DNA of 64,000 bases from Gammaproteobacteria bacterium (lineage in GTDB: Bacteria > Pseudomonadota > Gammaproteobacteria > Eutrophobiales > Eutrophobiaceae): assembly GCA_028279365.1 (NCBI GenBank), contig JANQNX010000014.1, positions 393,921 through 457,920 of the forward strand, read 5' to 3'. Of the stretch, positions 8,300 through 16,077 are shown piece after piece. The notes below the pieces were generated by a model that made no database searches, was not told where the DNA came from, and worked only from the letters and a program-made list of their open reading frames with translations. The translations under genes were made by a program, and so were the position numbers. Positions within the stretch are counted from its first letter, which is position 1; every line of letters begins with the position of its first letter.

Positions 8300-8654
8300 T
8301 AATAAACTGATTATGTTTTTTGGCTGTTTGCTGCTATCTGGTCAGGTATTCGCAGCAAGCCAGAATAAGGCTGAATTAGAGAACCAGCCAAGTACCTGTC
8401 AGGAAGCGATTGAGTTAATTTTGTCCAATTTAAACGACGAAGATAAGGAACTGTTAATCTCGATTGATAAGGAAAAACTTAAGTCCAGGTCTTATATGAC
8501 AGGTTGGGGAAAGGGAATCCGTGATGGTTTTGGATTAAATGAAGGAAATTTTCCCTTAATGAAGTCATGTCAAAAACGCCGAGAAAATGCTGCATTTCAT
8601 CCGGTAGATATTTCGGCCATCATTATGGAAGAGGTTTGGCAGGCATTGAGGTAA
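8286..8654 (+). CDS. Small exported DUF6794-like protein
   Basis: A 122-residue protein with a signal peptide (cleavage near VFAAS). The mature domain has helical features resembling DUF6794-type domains: an N-terminal TCQEAIELIL helix, a YMTGWGKGIRDGFGL motif around residue 80, and a C-terminal HPVDISAIIMEEVWQALR helix. It starts inside the last codons of the SoxYZ-like gene, so translation is probably coupled. Its function is unknown, and the domain resemblance is from memory and therefore tentative. Confidence 0.6.
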   Translation: MLINNNKLIMFFGCLLLSGQVFAASQNKAELENQPSTCQEAIELILSNLNDEDKELLISIDKEKLKSRSYMTGWGKGIRDGFGLNEGNFPLMKSCQKRRENAAFHPVDISAIIMEEVWQALR

Positions 8655-8982
8655 AGAATAAGCCTGCTTGGATCATTAAATAAAACCTGATTTAGGGAAA
8701 AATTCATATGCTTATTTGGGATTTTTACCAACCAGCCTGCTGCTAGACATGGGCGAATTTCACAATCAAAAAAAGGTATTTATTACCTTATTTACTTTCA
8801 ACAAATGGAATATTCTCCTCAAATGCAAATAAGTAATGTTGACCTCCTCTTATTATAAATAAATGTCCGGCAGGTTGTCGGACATTTTTTAGTTTTAAGA
8901 AGGAGTTTATATCTGAACTGTTTGCAAATTTTAAGGAGCAATCCTTACAGCTAAATAAAAATAATTTTGTGGAGGTCTTAAA
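8655..8982. other. Leader region upstream of the XoxF-type gene
   Basis: This 328-base gap contains a second TGACCTCCTC motif (8840-8849), an intrinsic terminator (8861-8887), a small AAGGA/TCCTT inverted repeat near 8931-8945 and a strong GTGGAGG ribosome site just before the XoxF start codon. The XoxF promoter either lies in the ~95 bases after the terminator or upstream of it with control by attenuation. Confidence 0.55.
8861..8890 (+). terminator. Intrinsic terminator upstream of the XoxF-type gene
   Basis: The stem TGTCCG/CGGACA (8864-8869 with 8879-8884), extended by A-T pairs, is followed by TTTTTT at 8885-8890. It lies about 210 bases after the DUF6794-like gene and 98 bases before the XoxF start codon. 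Confidence 0.8.
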
Positions 8983-10944
8983 ATGATGAAATCACTCTAT
9001 CGTCGACTAGCGTATGTTGTGATGATCACAACACTTGCGTTAACCGGCATCAATGTCGCGGCTCAAACGGCATCTGAGGAGATTGATGAAGCCGTAAAGA
9101 ATCCTAACTTATGGCCTGCGCCTGGTAGGGATAATAAATTGAACAGGCACAGTCAATTAAACCAAATCAATGAAGCGAATGTTGCTCGTTTGAATATGGC
9201 ATGGAGCCAATCAACGGGTGCCTTGCGTGGTCACGAAGGTCAACCATTAGTGGTTGAAGTTGATGGAAAACCGATGATGTATTTTTCCAGCGCTTGGCCA
9301 AATATCGTACAGGCATTGGATCTCAGTGATCCAGATAACCCGGTACAGGTTTGGAGTTGGGAAAAACAAACGGATCGTGATGAAACCGCGGTTCCTCGCG
9401 CATGTTGTGATACGGTTCATCGTGGTGTGAACTTCGCGAAAGGCATGGTGATAACCCACACGCTTGACGGTTTTATCGTTGCATTGGATGCAAAAACCGG
9501 TGAAGAAAAATGGGTCACCAAACACGCTTATCCACCTAAAGGTGAAACTCACACTGGCCCAACTTTAATTGCGGAAAATCTGGTTCTAGGCGGTTTTGGT
9601 GGTGACGAGTTTGCTGCTCGTGGTCGTCTGGTCGCTTATGACATTATGACAGGTAAAGAAGTCTGGAAATGTCACTCTACTGGTTCAGATAAAGATGTCT
9701 GTTTAACCAAGAACAGTAACAAGGCTAATCCACATTTTGGTACCGCTGGCAAGGATATTGGTCTTTCCTCTTATCCTAACGATGAATACAAGATTGGTGG
9801 CGGTGCGCCATGGGCTTGGGGTAGTTACGATCCAAAACTGAAATTAGTTTATTGGTCTACTGGTAACCCTGGTCACTGGACGCCTTCTTATCGTTGTGGT
9901 TATGAAGGTAAGAAACATACGCATGAACAATGTAATGATGGTAACTGGGACAACAAATGGTCGATGACTACCTTCGCCCGTAAGGTTGATACCGGTGAAG
10001 TCGTCTGGGCTTATCAGATGACACCATTTGATCAATGGGACTATGACGGTGTGAATGAAAATATCCTGGTTGAAATGGATATTGATGGTAAAAAGAACGT
10101 TCCTGTTCTGGTCCACTTTGACCGAAATGGTTTTTCCTATGTGCATGACCGTCGTGACGGAACACTTTTACGTGCACACAAGTTTGTCACTGTTAACTGG
10201 GCTGAAAAGATTGACATGAAAACTGGTCGCCCAGTTAAGGTCAAGAAACACTCTCCTTTCGCAGTAGGTGTGAATACCCAGACCTGTCCATCAGCAATGG
10301 GTGGTAAAGATCAACAACCTTGTTCAGTTGATCCAAAAGAACCGCACAACTTCTATTGCCCAACCAATAACTGGTGTATGGAACTTGAGCCACAAAAACG
10401 TACGCATACCCAACAAGGAACGGTTTACGTATTTGCCAATGTCTACATGTATCCTGAAGTTCAAGGTATCACGGGTAAGATCAAGAAGTTTGATGTTCGT
10501 ACCGGTAAGACTGTTTGGGAAATTCCAGATTCGTATCCAAACTGGGGTGGCACATTGGTTACCGATGGTGGTTTGATGTTCTACGGTAGTAAGAGTGGTC
10601 ACTTCCGTGCCGTCAGTCGCCGTACAGGAAAAGTATTGTGGCAGCGTAAGCTGGGTTCAGGAATTATTGGTAACCCAATTACCTGGAGTGTCAATGATAA
10701 ACAGTATGTTTCAATCTTTTCCGGCCTTGGAGGTTGGATTGGTTTGCCTGTTACGGCCGGTTTAGACATGGATGACAAATTCGGTGCGATTGGCGCTACA
10801 GCCATGGCCAAGGCCACCGGCCTTGACAGAATTCCACAAGGTGGTGAGTTGTATACCTTCCGCTTGTACTCTGCTAACGATAAACCGGTAAGTTCACCGG
10901 AACCTGTGTTAACAGACGTAGATAAGGTAAGTATGCAGCAGTAA
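8983..10944 (+). CDS. xoxF: XoxF-type (lanthanide-dependent) PQQ methanol/alcohol dehydrogenase
   Basis: Periplasmic quinoprotein of 653 residues with a signal peptide cleaved near VAAQT. It oxidises methanol or other primary alcohols and passes electrons to a c-type cytochrome. Visible features include the adjacent-cysteine disulfide Cys141-Cys142 (RACCDTVHRG), metal ligands Glu209 (GGDEFAARG) and Asn295 (TGNPGHW), and the catalytic Asp353 in WDYDGVNE. Asp355, two residues after the catalytic Asp, is the hallmark of lanthanide enzymes; calcium-dependent MxaF has Ala there. CPSAMGGKDQQP and the C-terminal GWIGLPVTAGLD also match the XoxF/MxaF group. It is about 50 residues longer than typical XoxF, mainly by a Cys-containing insertion around 303-322. 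No mxaI small-subunit gene is nearby. The alcohol substrate cannot be fixed from sequence. Confidence 0.88.
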   Translation: MMKSLYRRLAYVVMITTLALTGINVAAQTASEEIDEAVKNPNLWPAPGRDNKLNRHSQLNQINEANVARLNMAWSQSTGALRGHEGQPLVVEVDGKPMMYFSSAWPNIVQALDLSDPDNPVQVWSWEKQTDRDETAVPRACCDTVHRGVNFAKGMVITHTLDGFIVALDAKTGEEKWVTKHAYPPKGETHTGPTLIAENLVLGGFGGDEFAARGRLVAYDIMTGKEVWKCHSTGSDKDVCLTKNSNKANPHFGTAGKDIGLSSYPNDEYKIGGGAPWAWGSYDPKLKLVYWSTGNPGHWTPSYRCGYEGKKHTHEQCNDGNWDNKWSMTTFARKVDTGEVVWAYQMTPFDQWDYDGVNENILVEMDIDGKKNVPVLVHFDRNGFSYVHDRRDGTLLRAHKFVTVNWAEKIDMKTGRPVKVKKHSPFAVGVNTQTCPSAMGGKDQQPCSVDPKEPHNFYCPTNNWCMELEPQKRTHTQQGTVYVFANVYMYPEVQGITGKIKKFDVRTGKTVWEIPDSYPNWGGTLVTDGGLMFYGSKSGHFRAVSRRTGKVLWQRKLGSGIIGNPITWSVNDKQYVSIFSGLGGWIGLPVTAGLDMDDKFGAIGATAMAKATGLDRIPQGGELYTFRLYSANDKPVSSPEPVLTDVDKVSMQQ

Positions 10945-10980
10945 TAGTTGTTTCAATCATAAGGATTGATTGAACAATCA

Positions 10981-11019
10981 TGGTCGGCGTTGATTTTCAA
11001 CGTCGACCATTTTTCGTTT
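10981..11019 (+). terminator. Strong intrinsic terminator after the XoxF-type gene
   Basis: A 13-bp stem with one G-T wobble (10981-10993 with 10997-11009) and a TTT loop is followed by TTTTTCG and eight T. It should greatly reduce read-through from the dehydrogenase into the accessory genes at 11051 onwards, allowing much higher enzyme than accessory expression. Confidence 0.9.
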
Positions 11020-11050
11020 TTTTTACAATTAAAATAATAAAGAATAATTC

Positions 11051-12880
11051 ATGAAAATTCGTAATTTATGTTTGATTAACAAGTTAATCATTATTTTGTT
11101 GTTTTCTATAAATCTTAATGCAGCAGATAAATCCGAAAAGTTCGAACAAGATGATCAGTACATCTATGAGAAAGATTTTGATGAATTAACGCAAGCAGAG
11201 CATACCAGGGCTAAGCGTTTAGCGGAAAAGGCAAAGATTCGTCCCTTAGTCGCCTGTGCCGACCCGGGCAACATGCCCATGTCAAACATGAAGGAACAAG
11301 GTTATGACAATCGGGTTGTAAAATTGTTAGCTGATGCGATGGGCACCTCGGTTCAGTTTTTCTGGCGTCCCTATCTGGAGCGAGGATTACACAGAGAGAC
11401 ATTCAGTAATAAAGAATGTGATCTTCTGTTAGGTATGCCATATGGCTATGCCGAGATACTGACAACTATGCCTATTTATAGAAGTACGTACGTATTTGCT
11501 TCTCGGGAAGATAGGCAGTTAAAGATAAAAGATCTGGATGATCCTATTCTTACTAATTTAAAAATTGGCACTTATCAGCATTCCGGTTTAAGAGAGGCAC
11601 TCAGCTATCATGGTGTTACGGCCAATATCGATGTTCATGTCATTAGGCAAGACACCGATTTGGTACCGGAACATCAGCAATGGCAACAGGTACAAAAAGT
11701 GGTTGATGGTGAGTTGGACTTAGCTGGTGTTTGGGGGCCATTTGCAGGTTATGTCAAAACGAAAAAGGATGGACCATTGGTACTACAGCCGGTTAATTTG
11801 ATGGAAGACCGGACTCCATTAGAGTTTTCACTAGCAATCGGTATGCGAACCAATGATGTGGTTCTTAAATATGCCTTCGATAAGGCAATCCAGGAAAATG
11901 CTGAAGAGATAGAAGCGGTTTTGAATGAATTTGGTGTACCGTTGGTTTCCTGCAGTGAATGTGCGGTACAAGGTAGCTTGCCTTCTCATGGTTCGTATTA
12001 CGAACGTTTTATTGATCAAGCAAAAAAACGCTATCTGGAACCTCTGCCAGAAGAACAAACGCAAATCAACGCAGATATTGCACCTGCGGATCAAGTCGTG
12101 GACGAACAACGTCTGGAGCAATGGTTAGCTGAAGGCGCGGATATTAATGAGGAACTCAACAATGCTGTGGTGGCTTCGGATGAATTTCGTGTCCGTTACC
12201 TTATCAAGCGCGGTGCTGATATTAACTATTTAAATAAGTTGGGTAATGGTTTATTACATCAAGCCGCACGCTATCGGGATTCAAAGATGCTGGATATATT
12301 ATTGAGCCTGAATGCTAATCCAAATCTTAAGGATATGAATGGCAAGACCCCATTGATTCACGCGACACTCAGCAATCATGTCCCTTCCATTGAGACCCTG
12401 GTAAAGGCTGGCGCCAATCTGGAAATAAAAGAAAGAGATCAATTCAATGCGCTTTCTATTGCTGTAGGGAAGAAAAAATTCTGGGCAGTTCTCGCACTAA
12501 TAGATGCTGGAGCAGATGTGAACACGACAGTGGGTGAAAAAGCAATGACACCACTGATGATTATATGTACACAACATAAATCCAAAGATCGTGAAAAGAA
12601 TATCATTGAGGGAGCTGAACCTGTTGATATTGCAAAACTGCTGATTGAAAAAGGTGCCGATGTTAATGCAACAACAAGTCTGGATGAGACACCATTAATG
12701 TTTGCTGCTGCTAACGATAATTCTCCCCTAATTGGTTTATTGGTACAAAAGAAAGCGGATATGGATGCAAAAACCAAAGATGGCAAAACGGCACTGGATA
12801 TTGCAAAGGAGCACAATCATGAAGGTGCTGTCAAATCGTTAGAGCTGTTTTCACAGTTTAGCAAGAAAAAGAAGTCTTGA
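11051..12880 (+). CDS. MoxJ/XoxJ-like substrate-binding protein fused to ankyrin repeats
   Basis: Exported protein of 609 residues (signal peptide to about 24, INLNAAD). Residues ~60-305 form a type-2 periplasmic binding fold of the quinoprotein-dehydrogenase-associated MoxJ/XoxJ group, opening with VACADPGNMPMSN and later GELDLAGVWGPFAGY. A CSEC pair lies near residue 300. From about 350 to 600 come ankyrin units with classical GADIN, LHQAARY, GKTPLIHA and GADVNATT signatures. In methylotrophs the J protein is needed for dehydrogenase activity and probably acts on apo-enzyme or cofactor insertion. The long ankyrin half is atypical, as J proteins usually end after the binding fold at some 280-300 residues, and suggests a scaffold or docking role in the periplasm. 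The next start codon lies one base after its stop. Confidence 0.82.
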   Translation: MKIRNLCLINKLIIILLFSINLNAADKSEKFEQDDQYIYEKDFDELTQAEHTRAKRLAEKAKIRPLVACADPGNMPMSNMKEQGYDNRVVKLLADAMGTSVQFFWRPYLERGLHRETFSNKECDLLLGMPYGYAEILTTMPIYRSTYVFASREDRQLKIKDLDDPILTNLKIGTYQHSGLREALSYHGVTANIDVHVIRQDTDLVPEHQQWQQVQKVVDGELDLAGVWGPFAGYVKTKKDGPLVLQPVNLMEDRTPLEFSLAIGMRTNDVVLKYAFDKAIQENAEEIEAVLNEFGVPLVSCSECAVQGSLPSHGSYYERFIDQAKKRYLEPLPEEQTQINADIAPADQVVDEQRLEQWLAEGADINEELNNAVVASDEFRVRYLIKRGADINYLNKLGNGLLHQAARYRDSKMLDILLSLNANPNLKDMNGKTPLIHATLSNHVPSIETLVKAGANLEIKERDQFNALSIAVGKKKFWAVLALIDAGADVNTTVGEKAMTPLMIICTQHKSKDREKNIIEGAEPVDIAKLLIEKGADVNATTSLDETPLMFAAANDNSPLIGLLVQKKADMDAKTKDGKTALDIAKEHNHEGAVKSLELFSQFSKKKKS

Positions 12881-12881
12881 T

Positions 12882-14084
12882 ATGACTTTTAATAAATATA
12901 TCTTTATTGTTATTGCTTATGTCATAACGATGTCTATTCCTTGTTATGCTGAAAATGAAAAGCTAGTTCAATTTTTCTATCTCGGTAAGGATTATCCTTC
13001 GTCTCCACCTCTATCTTTACTGGAAAAAATATTGACCGATGAAGGGATTAAGGGTGCGCACTTGTCAATGGAAGTCAATAATCAGATGGGACGGATGTTT
13101 GATTATAAGTTTGAGTTAAAAGAGATAATTGTTGCCAAAGATGAAGACCCGGTTGAATCAGTCAAAAAACATCTACAACAATCGAATAAGTTAATTATTG
13201 CCGATCTCGAATCGAAAGATTTAATTAAATTGGCAAATTCTCCTGCCACAAAAAACGCCATTATTTTAAACATCAATGCAGAAGATGATGACTTGAGAGT
13301 GTCTGAATGCCATAACAATGTTTTCCATATTATCCCGAGTCTTTCAATGCGAACTGATGCATTGGCTCAATATCTTATCTGGAAAAAATGGAAAAAATGG
13401 TTTTTGGTTTCTGGTAAACATCAAACAGATAAAGATTATGTCAAAGCCGTAGCGCGTTCGGCGAAAAAGTTTGGTGCAAAAATCGTAGAGCAACGTTCTT
13501 ATAAACTGGAAACAGGAAATAAACGCGTTGATAGTGGACATCAACAGATACAGACACAGATGCCGATGTTGACCCGTGGGGCAAAAAAGCACGACGTGGT
13601 TTTTGTCGCTGATCTAAACGAGTCATTTGGCCTTTATCTTCCTTATCGCACAGCAGAACCCAGGCCGGTTGTTGGAACATATGGTCTGGTAGCGACAGCT
13701 TGGCATCGATCGTTTGAGCAATATGCGGGTACTCAATTACAAAATGCATTTGAAGAGTTTGCCGGCAGGATCATGACCGAAAAAGATTATCTCGCGTGGT
13801 TGGCGATAAAATTACTGGGTAAAGCTGTCATTCGAACTCAAAGTATTGAGCCTGAGACTTTACGTGCTTATATCCTTGCCGACGACCTAAACCTTGCCGG
13901 TTACAAGGGCAGGCCGCTAAGTTTCAGGAAATGGAACCAGCAATTACGGCAACCTATCCTGATATCGAGTGACAGGGCGCTGGTTTCTGTTTCACCACAG
14001 GAAGGATTCCTTCATCCCAAATTTTATACAGATACGATTGGTTTCGATAAACCGGAATCCAAGTGCAATTTATCTAGTAGTTGA
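12882..14084 (+). CDS. PQQ-alcohol-dehydrogenase-system ABC substrate-binding protein
   Basis: Exported 400-residue protein with a signal peptide ending near CYAEN. It has the type-1 periplasmic-binding organisation of the branched-chain amino-acid receptor superfamily and matches the group that accompanies PQQ-dependent alcohol dehydrogenases. Recognisable segments are NNVFHIIPSLSMR, KKWKKWFLVSG, and a terminal GRPLSFRKWNQQLRQPILI. The shorter protein at 17185 shares the NVFHIIP and SFR...QLRQ blocks, so the two are paralogues. It probably works with the exporter-type ABC genes at 20544-22132. The ligand is unknown. Confidence 0.82.
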   Translation: MTFNKYIFIVIAYVITMSIPCYAENEKLVQFFYLGKDYPSSPPLSLLEKILTDEGIKGAHLSMEVNNQMGRMFDYKFELKEIIVAKDEDPVESVKKHLQQSNKLIIADLESKDLIKLANSPATKNAIILNINAEDDDLRVSECHNNVFHIIPSLSMRTDALAQYLIWKKWKKWFLVSGKHQTDKDYVKAVARSAKKFGAKIVEQRSYKLETGNKRVDSGHQQIQTQMPMLTRGAKKHDVVFVADLNESFGLYLPYRTAEPRPVVGTYGLVATAWHRSFEQYAGTQLQNAFEEFAGRIMTEKDYLAWLAIKLLGKAVIRTQSIEPETLRAYILADDLNLAGYKGRPLSFRKWNQQLRQPILISSDRALVSVSPQEGFLHPKFYTDTIGFDKPESKCNLSSS

Positions 14085-14095
14085 GATAAACCTGA

Positions 14096-15064
14096 ATGAA
14101 GATTATTTTGCTTATAAGCGTAGCTTTTTTAATCAATGTTCATACTGATGAGGCATTTGCGGGGAAGTTATTTGTCTCTAATGAAAGAGACAATACCGTT
14201 ACTGTTATTGATCATGAAAGTCTGAAGATAATCAGCACTATTCCTACTGGTCGTCGTCCCAGGGGTCTGATCACCAGCATCGATGGCAGAGAAGTCTTTG
14301 TCTGTGTCGGAGATGATGACCGTATCGATGTAATCGATGTCGAGAAATTAAAAGTGGTGCGTACGCTTGATCCTGGTCCTGATCCCGAGTTGCTTGATAC
14401 CGATCCAAGTGGTGAACGTATCTATATTGCCAATGAAGATGATGCCATGGTGACTGTAATGAAAGCCACTGATGGTGAAATACTCGCGCAAATACCGGTT
14501 GGTGTGGAGCCAGAAGGTATGCGCGTACACCCAGATAATCACATTACCGTGGCTACGTCTGAAGAAACCAGTATGGCGCACTTCATTGATAATGAAACAC
14601 TTGAGCTGGAAGATAATATCCTGGTTGATACGCGTCCACGGCATGCAGAATACACACGAGATGGGAAACAGGTTTGGGTGTCATCGGAGATTGGCGGCAC
14701 AGTATCTGTGATTGGTGTTGAGAATAGAGAAATTATTAAAAAAATCAGTTTTGATATTCGAGGGATACGGTCTGAGTTAATTCAACCCGTGGGTATGAGA
14801 ATGTCAAAAGATGGTAAATACGCGTTTGTTGCATTAGGTCCTGCAAACCATATCGCTGTCGTTGATACGAAAACTTATGAAGTAAAGAAATACATTCTTG
14901 TCGGCCAACGTCCCTGGCATATTGAAATCCATCCTGATGGATCAAAACTGTATGTTGCTAACGGGCTAACTAATGATATGACAATTATTGATGTTGCCTC
15001 ATTAAAGGCGACACAGTCAGTTCCTGTCGGTCGTTTACCTTGGGGGATCGCATTTGCGAAATAA
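14096..15064 (+). CDS. PQQ-associated YVTN beta-propeller protein
   Basis: Exported 322-residue protein with a signal peptide ending near AFAGK. The body is a series of about seven YVTN-type blades with repeats such as LFVSNERDNTVTVID, IYIANEDDAMVTVM and LYVANGLTNDMTIID, each followed by a PVG.(R/E)P(R/E/W)G turn. Beta-propellers of this type are a constant member of PQQ-dependent alcohol oxidation loci; their molecular role is not settled. It starts 12 bases after the previous stop codon, and the following gene begins one base after its own, so it is central in an operon. Confidence 0.88.
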   Translation: MKIILLISVAFLINVHTDEAFAGKLFVSNERDNTVTVIDHESLKIISTIPTGRRPRGLITSIDGREVFVCVGDDDRIDVIDVEKLKVVRTLDPGPDPELLDTDPSGERIYIANEDDAMVTVMKATDGEILAQIPVGVEPEGMRVHPDNHITVATSEETSMAHFIDNETLELEDNILVDTRPRHAEYTRDGKQVWVSSEIGGTVSVIGVENREIIKKISFDIRGIRSELIQPVGMRMSKDGKYAFVALGPANHIAVVDTKTYEVKKYILVGQRPWHIEIHPDGSKLYVANGLTNDMTIIDVASLKATQSVPVGRLPWGIAFAK

Positions 15065-15065
15065 A

Positions 15066-15398
15066 ATGCATATATTTTTATCACTGTTTTTAATACCTCT
15101 GCTTTTAAATTCGACAGACGTAAATGCAGATAACAATCCGTGGGCAGAACCAATTTGGAAATCTCCACCTTTACCCAAGAATCCGGATGCCGAATTTAAT
15201 TCACATGATCCTTATGCATTAGCTGTAGGAGCAAAGATTAAGACTGATTGCTCAATTCGCTATATTTGGCAGACAAATAAAAAACTCTATTGTTTTAACA
15301 GCCTGACCTCAAAGGCCTTTTTTATGGATAATCCAAAACAGTATATAAGGAATGCGGAAGCTTTCCTGATAAAAGAAAGTAATATTAACGAACGTTGA
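15066..15398 (+). CDS. Small exported protein with YHS-like cysteine motif
   Basis: About 110 residues with a signal peptide (MHIFLSLFLIPLLL, cleavage near VNAD). The core reads DCSIRYIWQTNKKLYCFNS, placing Cys62 and Cys76 in a pattern like the YHS metal-binding domain, and ends in the FF.DNP..YI helix typical of YHS domains. The same DCSI...YCF..(x)S pattern occurs in the larger protein at 16078, so they form a pair. A TTG at 15054 is a possible earlier start that would overlap the beta-propeller gene and add a positively charged MRNK; the ATG at 15066 is preferred. Metal binding is inferred. Confidence 0.65.
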   Translation: MHIFLSLFLIPLLLNSTDVNADNNPWAEPIWKSPPLPKNPDAEFNSHDPYALAVGAKIKTDCSIRYIWQTNKKLYCFNSLTSKAFFMDNPKQYIRNAEAFLIKESNINER

Positions 15399-15456
15399 AA
15401 TTAGTAGAGTTTTTTATAGATAAAATTTAAACCTAGTAACTAAAAGAGAGGATAAG

Positions 15457-15951
15457 ATGATTTTAGAAGTATTAAAACCATATAAATGCGTACTTATATT
15501 TCTGTTGGTGTTACCGACTCAGTTTGCTTATGCAGGCGGTGGTAATGGTGTAGATTTAAGTAAAACGCCGTTTGAAATTGTAGAAACTACGCCTAAAGGT
15601 GAAATAGTCAATCCATTTGACCCGGCTAACCCAGAAGATGCCGAATCCGGTCATACCGTGTTTATGGAAACCAGTTGTAATGGTTGTCATGGTGGCACCG
15701 GTGGTGGTGGTATGGGACCACCGCTATCAAATAAAAAATGGGTCTATGGCAATGATGCCGACACATTATTTCGCTTAATCACTTTAGGTACCCAGGAATT
15801 ACAAAAACGTGGCTATACGCGTAAGGCTCGAGAGAATGTCAGGGCTCCTATGCCTTCTCAGGCTTCTGGCGATATAGTGATTGAAAGTCTTACGACTGAA
15901 AGAATCTTGCGAATCATTACCTGGATACAATCATTACATATTGAAAAGTGA
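15457..15951 (+). CDS. c-type cytochrome, probable XoxG/MoxG-like electron acceptor
   Basis: Periplasmic monohaem cytochrome c of 164 residues with a signal peptide ending near AYAGG. The haem site is CNGCH (Cys74, Cys77, His78), followed by a glycine-rich loop (GGTGGGGMGPPL), and a likely axial Met132 in APMPSQ. The order of features and the LTTERILRIITWIQSL C-terminal helix resemble the small cytochromes that accept electrons from PQQ alcohol dehydrogenases. It is the only cytochrome c within the dehydrogenase cluster, so it is the best candidate acceptor. An AGAGAGGA ribosome site precedes the ATG. Confidence 0.85.
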   Translation: MILEVLKPYKCVLIFLLVLPTQFAYAGGGNGVDLSKTPFEIVETTPKGEIVNPFDPANPEDAESGHTVFMETSCNGCHGGTGGGGMGPPLSNKKWVYGNDADTLFRLITLGTQELQKRGYTRKARENVRAPMPSQASGDIVIESLTTERILRIITWIQSLHIEK

Positions 15952-16040
15952 TCTTGATTACTTATTGAGAAGTTAATCTGATGTTTAATTTATATACATG
16001 GTTTATATCAAACTAATGCTATATAAGATTAATAAAATTT

Positions 16041-16071
16041 CTGACAGTCCACTCAATGGGCTGTCAGGAGG
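16041..16071 (+). promoter_or_regulatory. Hairpin abutting the ribosome binding site of the gene at 16078
   Basis: A 10-bp stem (16041-16050 with 16058-16067, one G-U pair) closes a seven-base loop. The Shine-Dalgarno sequence AGGAGG (16066-16071) begins inside the last two bases of the 3' arm and ends seven bases before the ATG. The stem is well placed to control ribosome access or transcript end stability. Confidence 0.55.
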
Positions 16072-16077
16072 TTAACT

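Noticed and set aside
8983-10944. Calcium-dependent MxaF-type methanol dehydrogenase
   Set aside because: Asp355 follows catalytic Asp353 by two residues, where MxaF has Ala, and no mxaI small-subunit gene is nearby.
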